64,000 nucleotides of DNA. It comes from Straminergon stramineum. Its lineage: Eukaryota > Streptophyta > Bryopsida > Hypnales > Calliergonaceae. Under the pieces are notes generated by a model, which worked only from the letters and a program-made list of their open reading frames with translations, did no database searches and was not told where the DNA came from. The position numbers and the translations under genes are program-made. The DNA lies in NCBI GenBank assembly GCA_963920665.1, contig OY987265.1:26293001-26357000 (forward strand). Direction: 5' to 3'. Within the stretch, counting starts at the first letter, position 1. Each line of letters begins with the position of its first letter. Shown one piece after another: positions 10,901-23,258 of the stretch.

Positions 10901-13900
10901 CAGGTAGTGATTCCAATTATCATACTAATAAAACCAGCACACAGCTTCAAGGATCAAAACGATGATATATAAATTGTATCAGGAAGCGCTTCTTTAGATA
11001 GTCATAGAGAACCCATGGGAAAATCAACACTTAAGAAGTCAAATTGAATAACCAACAGCAAGTAACCCTTTCACTGCCCATGCGACAATATTCCGTCACA
11101 CCAAAGCATCAAATTTCAAACATTTCAAACCTCGAAACTCAAGCAAAAGAGTTTATTCCTTTTTACCCCTGGTAGCTACTGATGCAGTACATCTTCTCCA
11201 ACAACGATATCCGAACAAATAAAAGAACACTCTATTTCTAATTAACATTGAAGCGAATGGATGACTAAACTGCCCAAAGAGAAGATTGGACGGATTGACC
11301 CAATTATGTAAGTTTCTGTATGGATGTTTTCATTAATACTATGAACCCAACCGGGTTTACCAATTAAACATGTTTCAAGTTCAAATGAGTTAGGATCCGT
11401 ATTTGAAAAATTTGCTAAGATGCTAATGTAAGTTAATTTTTAAAATTAAGACATTAAACTCTGTAGGTACGGATATTCCTGACCATTATTCAGTACAATT
11501 GCTTGTCAAAGTTGAAACCTAACAAATCTATGAGGTAAAATCATATAGCACATCTGGTACTCTTCATACCTCATTACCAACATCAGGACGCACTATTGCA
11601 ATGTCCTCTTCAGTATCGTCTCCATCTTCCTCAACATCCTCTTCAGAAGTATTTTTGCGACCACAATCACACTGTTTCTGCTGAGCAACCAAAAAGGATG
11701 AACACCGGGGGTACGAAAGTGCAGAATTACATATGCAACACTACAAAAACCAATTAAAAGCGCATTTCTTCGCAAGTGACTGTCCGCTTGAATATGTATC
11801 TTGACCTTCCAAACAAACTTATCTCTCAGTCAAAAGAAATAGCAAACTTTCAGAAGTTTGTGCTCATTGAAGATGTCTATACATATGCTAACTATTTCCT
11901 GCATTTTGATCACCAGGACAAGACCCCAACATACGAGAAGAAATTGAACACCTTGATGCATCTAACACCTACACCATGCAATGCTCAAACGGACCTTCTG
12001 TCTTTCCCTCATACTCAATAGAGCGGCTCGATCGTGATGAAGTTGGGGCAGGGACCGCATTGCTTGCTGTAATACGGCATTCTCTGCTTCAAGTTCAAGC
12101 ACTCGATACATCTCTTCCTTCAAAGCCTACAAGGATTGTTCATCATAAGACATCACTAAGTCATTCATGGATACATCAGCCCGCAAGAAAACAACAGTAT
12201 TATGTATTTAGCGACGAAATGAGTCATGGACATCACCACGAGCGCTGAAGGACACCAAGCATCGACATTAGTACAGATGACATAGCGAATTCGGAAGGTA
12301 AATTAAATATATGCTTCGGACAGTCGATACCACATACCTAGGGTTTATGCTCAGAGGATTCTACCGTTTACTCAAAGAAAATAAAAGAAGGCCACTAGCT
12401 ATCTCTAGAGGGTAGAGTACTCAATGACTTGACAATAAACTTCTTGAAGTCTGCTGACAACTCCTAAATATTATGCTCGTAGAATATATATTGATTTAAC
12501 CTTGAAATATTTTGTTTCGTGCAAAATTCATTCTAATCAAAAAAATAATTTAAACTGCTTATCATGTATTTTCACGTAAATACAATGGAAAAGAGAAATG
12601 TGAAAACTGACCTCCGTGTACGTATCCAGCATATTGTTCCATGCGGCATGTAAAGGCCCTTGACTGAATAGCCCGTTCCTCCCAGGACCTGTAGATCCCT
12701 CCTTGTCGATCGCTTTGAATTGCGCAGTCCCAAACCTGACTTCCTTGCTTCCGTGACTTGAGGCCCCACCTGTTCTAGAAGCTGATCCGTGTGATGACCC
12801 ATCTGATTCTTTATTTTGTATGCAGAGATCTCGCTCTAACTTCTTCATAAGGCTCGGATCGAGTTCCTGGCTAGATGTTGGAGTAAAACCGTAGACGGAA
12901 TCTCCATTTCTCTTCCGTTGCAAAGGACCACTAAACTTAAGAGTCTGTTTTTTAGATCCTAATTCAGTATCCGATGCATTTCCATGAACACTACGCTTCC
13001 TTCCTGGAAAACATTCAGCTCCGATGCAGCTCATATCCTGGGGAAAAGAGTCAGGATCATCCTCAGACCGCTCATCCAGCGACAAAGATAAACTTCTCCG
13101 CCTGTCCCTTCTAAATTTCTTATCAGTTCGCACGTTGAAAGCGGGCGCAGGCGCCGACTTTTGAGGCCTGCGCAAACAAGCACGGTCTGGTTAGCAGACC
13201 AAATGAACATACCCAGCTTTCAGATAATACTGAAAGAGTTACAAGAGAAAAGAGAATATTGAAGTTGCATACAACGTATTATCATTATAGAACTGCCAAT
13301 TTACAGGCCAATTTTGAGCATCTTGAAGGCAAATCAACTAATTCAACCCACTGAGCCTCATTCAAAATGGTACAATTCTACCAGTCATCGACATATGTAA
13401 ACTTTAGTAACAACTACACTGCACACTACCTGGATATCTCAGTATCTACAATTCCTAATTAGAATATGCATATCGCTGCACGTGCGTTTTCCATAAATTT
13501 CGGAATCAGGGAACACTCGGATATAGCTCAGGATACAGGAATTTGATTTTCGCGCATTGTTAGGTTCAGAGTCAGCATGGTCAAGACAGAAAATCACCTG
13601 ATACTTGTTACATCTTTATTAAACTCCTTAGGCAGCAAGGCCTCGGAGTCGCTTTTCCACTTGAAAAGAGACCGAGAACCACTTCTGCCATGGGGGTCAT
13701 TTTCCTGTAACTGCAACATTCGAGGTGAGGTGGCTCCAGAATGATTCTGGAAAGTATTTGATACTCCTATCTCCGGGGAAGATATTTTGTCATCTCCCGT
13801 CGCTGGAGTAACATTCGGCTGCTGAGTAACATCTGAGTCAAAAGTTTCGTTCTCCGTCATGAACAACCCATTTGACCTCCAATTAGTCTCAGGCAACGTC

Positions 13901-15752
13901 GGCAATGCAGGAACCCCGTTTGCCATCTGTTTTGAAGGCACCTCCGAATGGTCAGCAAATCCAAGAACACCTGAGATAGACGATAGTGATTGTTGCAGAG
14001 TCTGCAATTGATCCAGGAAAGCTGCACAAACAGGGGCATGGGAGTCGATAGTTTGTAAGATAATGTGATCATAGATTTGTAACTTGAAGAAGCAGCTTCA
14101 CTCACAACATCTTGAGGCTACATTTCTCAAAAGAAGACCCATGGATGTCAAGAATCCTGATAGGGAGCATCATATCCAAAACCTACACCTGAATCTCTCA
14201 TTTCAGAAAAGACACATGAATTAGAGATTGAACCAGAAAGAGAAGAGTTTTGAGGGATCGTGTTGTACCCTTCTGTGTGGGTTCCAGGTCCCTCATACGT
14301 TCTCTAACTCTTCTTTTAAACTCCCTTTCTTGAGCGTCCCAATCCTCTCTCTCATGCTGCCAAAAAAGATAGGGTCTCAGATTCCATAAACAATCCATGG
14401 AAGATTCATACCTCCTGAAAATAACTGAGCTACCGCGAGTACTGACAAGACCTGTCATAAACCGAGTTATGAAGTTATTTGCATCTGAAGCGATGATGCA
14501 AGAGCGTGATTGGACCTTCGTTAAATCGCATAACCCCAAATATCACAGTTGCATGATCATGCTCGGCTGGAAACAGCAACTCGGGAGCATGATTGATATA
14601 TTTACACTGTCAACATCATACACCTCTCCACCAATAACTAAGTCCCAGTTCAGTTATTGACTCTACCGAGGGTACGGAAGATTGAGGCAATAACCCCGAT
14701 CCATAATCAGCTCCACTTTGTGCCTTCTCAACTGAATTTTGATACACACGTATGGACTCATGAATTGCATCCAACCACGGCTGCCGATAATCACGACTGA
14801 TTGTCCGTAGATAGTATACCGTTGAACCTTTCATAATCTTGAACTGCCGCTCCTTCCCTGGGGCAGGAGCCACTGTGGCCCCCTGCTCATGTCAAATGAA
14901 AAACAGACCAAATCAGTAGTGAAACACAGTGCATTGCAGCTTCACACACAATGATTACATCGTAACTGCCGGTAGTGATTAAGCATTTCTGCGTCATATA
15001 ATTCACTTAAGATTTAACAAATGACAGAGGAAAGATAACACACGTACAAGAAGACTGATGCATCCATGGCGACCAATTTGATCTGAATTCTTGAAGTGAA
15101 GAAGCAATCCAGGAGGATTTGCGACAAACCAGCGTCGGCGCCAACGCTTAAACCTTCCAGCCCAAATAAGGACCCATCCTGCAGGAGGCTGACCACCTAC
15201 ATCTGAACCACTATTTGTCCGCTTATGCCACCTTCGTGGATCATATATTTTCCTGACAGAGGACAAGAAGAAGAAAAGTCAACAAAAGCAAATTATGAAA
15301 AAGCAGCTTCGTATCCAGAGCACCCCCTTCATAATAAAAAATGAGTCTCTAAAATACCTCCAAATTCCTAAGAACCAAAAGAAAATCACACTCCAACTCA
15401 TCTCAGAAGGAAGAAAATTGGAAATTCCAATGCCCTTCTTTTGTGCAAGAAATGCTCGTGGTGTTATCATACCAAATGGTAAGCACTAATGAAAACTATC
15501 AGAAGCATACGAATCTCGACAAGATTTACGCTGAGCAAACTAAACCTTGAGGAGCGGAACCGTCTACATCTCAAACGCATCAACATGAATTCATTACAAT
15601 GATTTACTGAGAGGAAGCAATTACATTGACCGAAAAGATAAAATTCAAGAATTCAGAGAAAACATTCAATCTCACCTGTTACCGTGCGCCAACTCCTTCG
15701 AGACTGAAGAGCGACGACGCCGGCGCTGCTGATGAGGGGCCATCGCATCCAT
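7999..15752 (-). CDS. Oxysterol-binding-protein-related protein with PH domain
   Basis: Exons on the minus strand: 15752-15676, 15252-15048, 14882-14667, 14356-14269, 14021-13598, 13167-12612, 12126-11995, 11680-11570, 10838-10651, 10525-10373, 10157-9980, 9717-9607, 9519-9304, 9113-8921, 8698-8628, 8488-8369, 8127-7999. Phases agree throughout, giving about 1055 aa. Order: basic N-terminus, PH domain (about residues 48-145, GWVLIWAGRFKRWRRRWFV), coiled-coil piece, long Ser-rich linker, acidic run, FFAT-like EYFEALE near 604-610, then the sterol/lipid-binding ORD from about 666 with EQVSHHPP near 775-782 and the usual C-terminal FKGSYWDAR..W.NCPDI. ORPs move sterols or phosphoinositides between membranes at contact sites; PH binds a target membrane and FFAT binds VAP proteins on the ER. 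The third exon's donor is uncertain; an extra small exon in 14640-14400 is possible. ATG 15743 is an alternative start. Family identity is firm; the subclass is not. Confidence 0.88.
10816..11680 (-). other. Acidic tract and FFAT-like motif of the ORP
   Basis: Exon 11680-11570 encodes an acidic run ending in VGNE. Spliced to exon 10838 it continues EYFEALE. This fits the relaxed FFAT pattern (acidic flank, then E-[FY]-F-[DE]-A-x-E), which binds the MSP domain of VAP/VAP27 at the ER. It sits between PH domain and ORD, the same place as in animal OSBP. Binding itself is inferred from the motif. Confidence 0.6.
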
Positions 15753-18501
15753 TCGCAGTTCAAAGTGTCACCCAGGCCAACGGGATGGCCAACTAGGGAC
15801 GAGGCAGCCAAAAAAAACTTAACGACGCACGGCTGTGTACAGCGTACAAATGCACAACAAGATTTACGCAGATGTCCAGAAGCTACATCCCGTATCTCAA
15901 TTCACCTAATACACTAAGGCTCAATGTAAGGGTTTCAAATATCACTTGTGTAATACGGTACAACTTGCTATGCAAATTCGGCTGGCTCAGAGAAGATAAC
16001 CCGTGGCACACATCGAAACAGAGTCCCAGGTGTGCGTTACGAACCCGGGATCTACTCACGCCATTCAGGTCCCCATTCCCGCCTGAGCATATTCGTCTTC
16101 TAGTTCTAATCTAATCAGCTCTAACAAGCACTGCCTTCCACTTCAATACAAAAGTGCATCCGTACGAAATATTTGTCCCAACAGTAATTTGCTCAATCTC
16201 AGAAAATTCGGCCAGAGCTCTCTTGTTTACAAACAAACGACCGGCACCACGTCTAGCTCTCCCTGTTTTCAAAGAATTCGCTCCAGCGCCAATATAAAAT
16301 AACCAGCCAGCGTCAGTCACAATTCGATCCCGCGGCTTCCACTCGAAGATCTCAACAAGCGTCCCCCTGTACTGTACAACAATCGCACACCGGGTTTCTT
16401 CTACTCAGCAAGAATCTAAAGTCACGATCCCGCCTCGTACCAAAAAGAGGCCCGATTTCAATGTGCCGCATACAGTCCTGGTCATTCTATCCTACCTACC
16501 TACCAAAAGTTTCAGAAACAACAATCACTAAGCTTCCAACCCCGAGATCGGCACAATCAATGTACAGAAACAGTATATCGATGCACCTCTCCCCAGACCT
16601 AAGCTCCACATTACCCGGGAGACGAGCAATCACTCCAGGTCCACATACTGTTCTGTCGTCCACCTAAAACTTTCCCATAACGACCTAAATTACAGCCAAT
16701 TCCACAACATATCACATCGTAAGACACGCTTCATCGGAATTCCCGTTCCGAATTCCACGTTCCCAGGCAGGCAGGCAGGCTCTGCTGCTGCTGCTGCTGC
16801 CTCCTCGCTCCTCGAAGCTGCACCAAAACCGACTCCCCTACCTCCCGGGCTCTTTACGGAGCCAAATTCCGCCAGAAGACGCTCGACGGAAGCGCACGGC
16901 GCAATTCCGTCCACCGAAAACCGAGCCCGGAACGACGGATCGAGCGACAGACGACCATCACCGTGTCGTCGTCCTCGCCGCAGCAACAGCAGCATCGGCA
17001 GTGCGACGGAGCCCCGATCGAGGGAGGGGCGGCCCTTTGTTGTTCACATGCCAGAGAGAGCGCAGGCACCGGAAAGAATTTGGGGGCTCTTTTCGTGGCT
17101 TCTTTCTGCGTCGACGGACACGATGAGCCCGTAGCACCATCCAACGGCGTGTGGCGCCAGAACGTGGTGGCCTTCAGTTTGAAAAAGGATCTTTATTACC
17201 GCAGCGCTTCGGGAAACGCGTAACGCCTTGATCGCGGGGATGTTGCTTCTGGGTACATTCTTGGAATCGCGATGCCCTTCGGCGGACATTGATTCAAAAT
17301 TCGATGGATGAATTCCCTTATTTGGACGAATGGTGCGTCGATGATTGATCCATCGATATTGAAATGGATGAATGTCACGAAATCTGCTTTGAAAATGGAT
17401 GAATGTTTCATCGATGAGGAGTCCCCAGGCTACCTGAGTGCACTCATTCCAGAATTTATTGGGACGGTGGTACCCTTGTACGGCCAGCTGTGATTTTTTG
17501 AGGGTTGCTGGGATGAAGGACGAATAGCAATCAGTGGTCCACCACACTTCATGAGTTGTTGTTTTTTCAAATCTTGAGGGGGGTATGCCACATGGCAATC
17601 TTTGATTGGAATTGGAACACCAATCAAGGGCAAGACGTTTTACTTGCTACTTTTGGAAAATCCTGAGAAAAAAAAATTAAATAATCAAACTTCTTTATGT
17701 CGCAATTGGGCCATACTATGATGATTGGAAGTCCCATTTCTATGATTTTTCTTTTTTCGACATTATTTTATTTTGAGATGGTTCTCGGTGCTTTTTGATG
17801 GTTTCTATATGTGTTGCCCAATATTCCAAATCTAGATATTCTTGTATTTTTTCTAAGTTGTTTTTCCAAACTTACAAAGATTGTATTCTCCAAGTTCTAA
17901 TTTTATATCAATCAAAAGATAGTAATAAATTTAGAGTTTTTGTTGTTGTGATCCATTAATGATGCCCTAACAACAATATTTTCTATCATTCATTGTATTG
18001 GTTTTAAATTTGAAAATTAATACTCATTTTTTTTAATAAATTGTGTAGAATTTTGATGAATTCATTCTCCGCTATGGAATTTGCAAAAAAAAGTTATTGA
18101 TTTTTTCATAAGAAGTCTTTAGGAAAATTTTGTCAAAAGCAAATTTGGGGGAAGGGGGGGAGAAATTATAAAATGTGGCCTACGATACCTATGTTCAAAG
18201 ATTATTGGAATCTTTTGGCCAAAATCTTACTTCATCGAATCAAAATCTAAAGAACTTGTCTCAAACTTCTCATCTTCAATGAATGAATTTGCATAATGTG
18301 TATTCAAAAATAAAATTTGCACCTGAATGATGCCACATTTTAGTTGACAAATTGGATGAAATAATAAAAATGGACATTTCTACTCAAAAAAAATTGTATA
18401 CACAGCTATTATATATATGTACTAAAAGTTATCTATAAATTTTATAATTCTAGTATACAACAACTAAGTGTTCGACATCAACTCACAAGTCCATCAAAAT
18501 T
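15753..18501. other. GC-rich region upstream of ORP, then AT-rich spacer
   Basis: From about 15.75 to 17.2 kb the DNA is GC-richer than its surroundings, with a CTG trinucleotide run near 16782-16799 and many CpGs around 16.85-17.15 kb. This is most likely the ORP promoter, possibly with a non-coding 5' exon. Short minus-strand frames (16111-16320, 16690-17144) show no recognisable domain. A 17.04-17.6 kb patch repeats GATGAATG-type words. From 17.65 kb on the sequence is AT-rich and featureless. Confidence 0.4.
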
Positions 18502-19927
18502 TAAAAGGTACAAGAAGATGTACTACATGTGGTCAAAGCAACATCAAATTCCTTCCCATTGTAGACTACAGACAAGACTATTCACCTTATCCTTTAGGAT
18601 GCTAGGGTAGCTCTCTTAATTTTGTACATTGTTGCAATGATATTCCAAAAACATCCTTCCCAATTCATCATCGTCATTTTGACTCTATTGTAATTGAGGG
18701 AAAATGAGAAAACCCTTTTGGTCACGTGTAGAACCAGCACGGCTCCATAATTGAAATGATACATTGTTATTTTCCAATTCCATACCAACTATTCCACATT
18801 GGACCTTTATGTATGTACATGGGAGTACAATGTCCAATACAAAGCTTAAAAGGTACAATATAATGTAATACAAGTGATCAAAGCAACATCAAATTATTTC
18901 CCATTGTAGACTATAGCTGGGACTATTCACCTTGTCCTTTAGGATGCTAAGCTATCTCTCTCAGTTTCCCAAAACATTGTTGTAATGATATTCTCCACAC
19001 ATCCCTCCCAATTGATTTAGTTGCAATTGAAAGAAAATGAGAGAACCCTTTTGGTCACATGTAAAAACTGCATGCCTCCATAAATTGAAATCATACATCT
19101 TCATTTTACAATCCAATACCAACCATTTCACGTAGGACCTATCTCTATGTACATGTGAGTGCAATGTCCATTACATGCCTTAAAAGGTACAATAAGAGGT
19201 ATTATAGGTGGTCAAAGCAACATCAATTTGTTTCCTATTAGTGGCTATAATTAGTAGCTAGGGACTATTCATAACCCTGTCCGTTAAGATCCTAAGCTAT
19301 CTCTCTCAATGTTACATGAAACCTTGTTGCAATGATATTCCCAAGACATCCCTTCCAATTGTCTCCGTCACTATTGAGGGAAAATGAGAGAGCCCTTTTT
19401 TTGCCACATGTCAAAAAACACATGCCTCCCAATAAATTAAATTATCATACTCATAGTCATCTCGCAATCCCATACAACAACTATTCCACATTAATTGGAC
19501 CTTTCTATACATACATGTGAGTACAATGTCTACTATTGATACCTTAAAAGGTACAATGAGAGGTATCACATGTGGTCAAAGCAACATCAAATTGCTTCCC
19601 ATTGTGGACTATTAATATATAGCTAGCAGGGACTATTCACGTCCCTGTCCTTTAGAAGAATGCTAAGCTATCTCTCACAATTGATATTTTCCCAAAACCT
19701 GTTGCAATGGTATTCCAAAAAACATCCACCTCCCAATTCATTTTGTAGGTCGCAATTGAAAAAAAATCATTGACCGAGAGCCCTTTTTTTGGCACATGTC
19801 ATGTCAAAAATCATATGCCTCCCAATAAATTGAATTATCATACTCATCATCATTTTGCAATCCCGTACCAACCATTCCCACATTGGACCTTTCTTTGATG
19901 TATGTATGTGGGGAGTACAATGTCCGG
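18502..19927. repeat. Tandem satellite, unit about 335-365 bp, four copies
   Basis: Units begin with a AAAAGGTACAA-like word near 18502, 18848, 19182 and 19546. Each repeats in order a GTGGTCAAAGCAACATCAA block, CCCATTGTAGACTA, GGGACTATTCAC, CCTTTAGGATGCTAAGCTA, GTTGCAATGATATTCC, GAGAACCCTTTTGGTCAC and TGTACATGTGAGTACAATGTCC. Later units have small insertions, so the period drifts (346, 334, 364). The array ends abruptly at about 19927 against a G-rich sequence. There is no coding potential. Confidence 0.85.
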
Positions 19928-20324
19928 TTCGCAATTTGGGGGGGCGTGGGGAGGACCGACAAGTTTGGCCTCGGTGTCGGACTCGGACTAGGGGTCGTTC
20001 AACCCTTTTTTAAGTTACTCACTCACTCAGGTGGTTGGTAAGGTCTGTCAAAGACTTCGAGTGGCTCCAACTGAACTGAATGGCATCAATTAAAAACAAA
20101 GACGAGCGGCTCCCAAGCGGAGAACAAACAGTGATCTTCTTTTGTGACTTATTGTCAAAGGAAAGAAACATCATGATTGAGTGGCAGAACTGACATCAGG
20201 TAAGTCCTTCAGCTTTGTGGCGTACTATGTTATGTTATGTTACACTGTGTAAGTTAAGTACTTGACCAATAAGCTGAAAAAGTTCTCATTAGCTGCGAGT
20301 CCACAAAAGTGGTATGTTAACCCA
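19928..20324. other. Spacer with a short GC-richer patch
   Basis: Immediately after the satellite there is a run of G and a GC-richer stretch of about 180 bases (GGGGTCGTTCAACCC region), then mixed sequence containing repeated TTATG words. No gene or RNA is recognised. Confidence 0.3.
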
Positions 20325-20500
20325 TAAACGACACTAAGGATGTTTTTTTGTCCAATGGATGACAAAGAATCTTTCTATGTAGGATAGAAGTGCAATTGTT
20401 CATCCTCGGAATTTTGTGTAAAAAGGAGAGATCTTGCACAATGGTTTGACCTCCAATGAGTATTTTTTTTTTTTTTTTTTTTTCTAAAATAGATGATGTC
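20325..20500. repeat. Dispersed repeat R1, copy 1
   Basis: This resembles 49505-49660 in the same orientation and 41983-42115 in reverse. Shared ordered words are a GATGACAAAGAATC-like block, TAGGA.A.AAGTGCAATTGTTCATC, GGAATTT..TGT, CTTG.ACAATGGTTTGACCTCCAATGA and a T-rich end. The class is unknown. Confidence 0.6.
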
Positions 20501-20587
20501 CCACAATCCCCCAAGGGATTAATTTCACGGTCGAGAGTCCGTCCTTCAAGGGTTACGTTAGCAGTTGCAATGGAGTTTTGCACTCAG

Positions 20588-21118
20588 AATGAATGATGGA
20601 ATGCAAGGCTTTGGGGCAAAGAAAGAAGAAGAATTGTACAAAACTTGGACAACAAAAAGTGTCCAATGAATGACTATGATACAACATTTTGCATTTGGAC
20701 GGAATGAAATGAAGGCTTTTGTGCAAGAAGAAGGGTAGCTCACCTTCAGTCTATGAAAACATTGGAGGACAAAAAGTGTTGAATGAATGAATTGGATGTA
20801 GCATTTTGTGCTTGGAATGAAATGGAGGATTTTGCGCAAGAAGAGGTGTAACTCACCTTTAGCTTGTAAAATACTTTAGAGGACAAAAAGTGTCCGATGA
20901 ATGAATTGAATGCAACATTTTGCACTTGGAGTGAACTCAAGACTTTTGTGCAAGAAGTGTCACTCTTGTTCAATTTGTAAAAAACCTTAGGACAAAAAGT
21001 GTCTAATGAGTGAATGATGCAACATTTTGTACTTGGAATGAAGGTTTTTGCACAAAAAGTGTAACTCACCTTCAGCCTCTAAAAACCTCGGAGGACAAAA
21101 AGTGTCCAATGAATGAAT
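20588..21118. repeat. Tandem repeat, unit about 100-117 bp, five copies
   Basis: A core ACAAAAAGTGTCCAATGAATGA occurs, with small changes, near 20651, 20768, 20883, 20994 and 21095. Between cores each unit has GCAACATTTTGC.CTTGGAATGAA, then TTTTGTGCAAGAAG and AACTCACCTTCAG. Stop-free minus-strand frames across it are periodic artefacts of the repeat. The unit shares words with the neighbouring R1 repeat and may have grown from it. Confidence 0.8.
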
Positions 21119-21169
21119 GATGTGAAGTACTTTTGTAGCCAATGGAGGAATGCATGTAAAGTAAACATA

Positions 21170-21370
21170 CCCATAATCTAACTTGGGAAGGACGATGTAT
21201 ACCTAATGAAGTTCTAATAGATAACTTCATTATTAACTAGAAAAACAAAGAATGCACCTACGGGTCTAATAATCATAGTACTTTGGTGACTACCTTGGTC
21301 ATTGGGGATAGAGGGCCATGTCCTTCTAAGGTTAATCCTAAAAGGACTTTGTGGACACTAAGTATCTGAT
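21170..21370. repeat. Dispersed repeat R2, copy 1
   Basis: This is similar to 41510-41655: AGGACGATGTATACCTAA, GACTTCATT-type words, ACAAAGAATGCACCTA, GTACTTTGGT.A, and GCCATGTCCTTCTAAGGTTAA occur in the same order in both. Together with R1 it shows that the 20.3-21.4 kb block and the 41.5-42.3 kb block descend from one source, partly rearranged. Confidence 0.5.
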
Positions 21371-22739
21371 GGATGACTTCATTTGAATGAGATTGTAGGA
21401 TGGAAAAAACTTTTTTTCATTCGATACCTTTTTGAAAAGTTGCTTGAGTATATTTTCAATGGATAGTATTGAAAATTCCCTCATTATGGTATTATTGACA
21501 TTTCTAGTGAAAAAGATCAACTTAATCCACGAATCATCCTTTAGTGTATTTAGGTCATTTCTAGATATTTATTCTTGATGTGAATTTTAGATGTAAATAT
21601 GATTTAAAAAAAAATTGAGTTCAACTAATGAAATGAAGCTTATCAAGTGTGGTTTCTACTCTAATTGGAAATTTTGAAAAATTCATAAATTTCAATTTTT
21701 ACAACAATATGTGTTGTTGGCCTATAATCATGGCTTGTGGATTTTTTAAATTTTAGAATGGCACTATAACTTTGTTTTTTATTATAATGTTATACACTAT
21801 AATGTACATTTATGGTGAGAATTTCAGATTTTTTGAGAATATTTTATATTTGATTCGAATTTTCCTCATTTCTTCCTTAAGAAATTTATAGTAATTTCAA
21901 AACTTTTTAACTTGTAGAAGACATATGATTTCATCTCTAAAAAATAAACATAAAATTTTTCATTCAAATCTAGTTGCAAAATGGTAGCAAATAGAGTGAC
22001 GCTACAAGGCTTCAAACCAACCCCTAAAGGACAATTGAAAATTTGGGTAGGTTCCTTTGAAGTCAATTTTGGTTGGATGTTCATAAAATTTTGACATAAG
22101 GTGTAAAAATAGACCTATCCTTCATAGTTAAATGGAATCCATTCAAGGTGAACCAAACTACTACCACCCGAATTCCAATTCTGTCCTCATGTACATGTAT
22201 TGTACATCTAAGCATGATGGTATATTTCTTTCGCCAGAATCTAGTAAAAATAGAGAGATATCCGGTTTACAAAATTTGGTCATACTACACGTCACATTGA
22301 ACGAGCTCTTTAAAGATCATATTTTTGTTACTTCATCTTTGAACTACATTTTCAATAACTTCCCAATAACATATCACACACCACACATATGGTTTGGAAC
22401 AATCACATAGAATTGCAATTCAAAATGTAAAGAGAAACACTCAACAATGACATTAGCATCCTAGATATTTATGAAACATTTGTACTTGCTATTCTACTTT
22501 AACCATCATTCTAGATACAACAATACAATTCATAACATTTATGGGTCAACCTAAGGTAAAAACACCTCTAGCCTATCTCCATTTCCAATTCCATAAATTC
22601 ATAACAAATTTCAGAAAGTGGAGAAATTAAGAATAAAAATAGATTTATTCTAGCTTCTCCTTGATAATCTTGCAAGGAATATGGACTTCAAAAAGTTGAT
22701 TGTTTTGAGGGGTGCACCCCTTGGAAAAATACCAATTTA
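21371..22739. other. AT-rich spacer
   Basis: No gene, RNA or recognisable mobile element is seen. The stretch is AT-rich with short homopolymer runs. A short open frame at 22132-22410 has no coding features. Confidence 0.35.
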
Positions 22740-23258
22740 TGGTCACAAGGAACAATCCTTAGACATAATGCCTATGACACACAAAAGGCTTGTGATACAC
22801 CCTTAGGAAATGATCCTTTATAGTCGTGCATCAACCCATGACAAAAACAATTCAATAAATGAGATTTGGGCTACATTAGGTTGAGTTAGTGGCCACAATC
22901 AATGTCTTGGATGATGGTGATGGAGTGATTTAGTGATTGCAAAAGTAACTTCCACCTTTTTCATGTAAATTCATCAGAGGAAGTGACTTTTTTTTTGCCT
23001 TTTTTGTGTTGTGGCTATGTCAAGAAATGTTGTAATTGCAGCTTTAGGTGAGTAAGATGACTATTATGGATACACTTTTTGTTGGTTGCAGGAGAGTTTA
23101 GAGATTCTTTTTCAAAAATTCATATCGATTTCATAATTTGCTAGAAATATAAAATTTCAATTGTTCTCCCCATTTCTCACATTCGTCCATACATGCAAAA
23201 AACATTAAAAAAATTTCAGCAATATCAATTTGCCTGTCATGGGGCTGGTATAAGTTAC
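22740..23258 (-). mobile_element. Diverged copy of the TA-flanked MITE, reverse orientation
   Basis: Read on the minus strand this stretch follows the same order of words as the copy at 51859-52403. On the plus strand it reads GAAATGATCC, CATCAACCCATGACAAAAA, GTTAGTGGCCACAATCAATGTCTTGG and GATGGTGATGGAG. Its right end (ATAAGTTACTT then TA) corresponds to the AAGTAA terminus of that copy. The left end is not clear, so the border at about 22740 is approximate and the copy is probably decayed. Confidence 0.45.

Noticed and set aside
16015..16070. tRNA-like T-arm word (GGGTTCG on the minus strand)
   Set aside because: No matching acceptor stem, anticodon arm or D arm could be paired around it.
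17044..17598. 184-aa minus-strand frame upstream of the ORP gene
   Set aside because: No domain, a repetitive GATGAATG base, no splice context; better explained as promoter-side spacer.
20746..21069. 107-aa minus-strand frame with recurring NSFI-type peptides
   Set aside because: It follows the period of the tandem repeat at 20588-21118 and is a composition artefact.
18502..21118. CRISPR-like array
   Set aside because: Units are 100-365 bp without constant short repeats and unique spacers, and the genome is a plant nuclear one; these are satellites.
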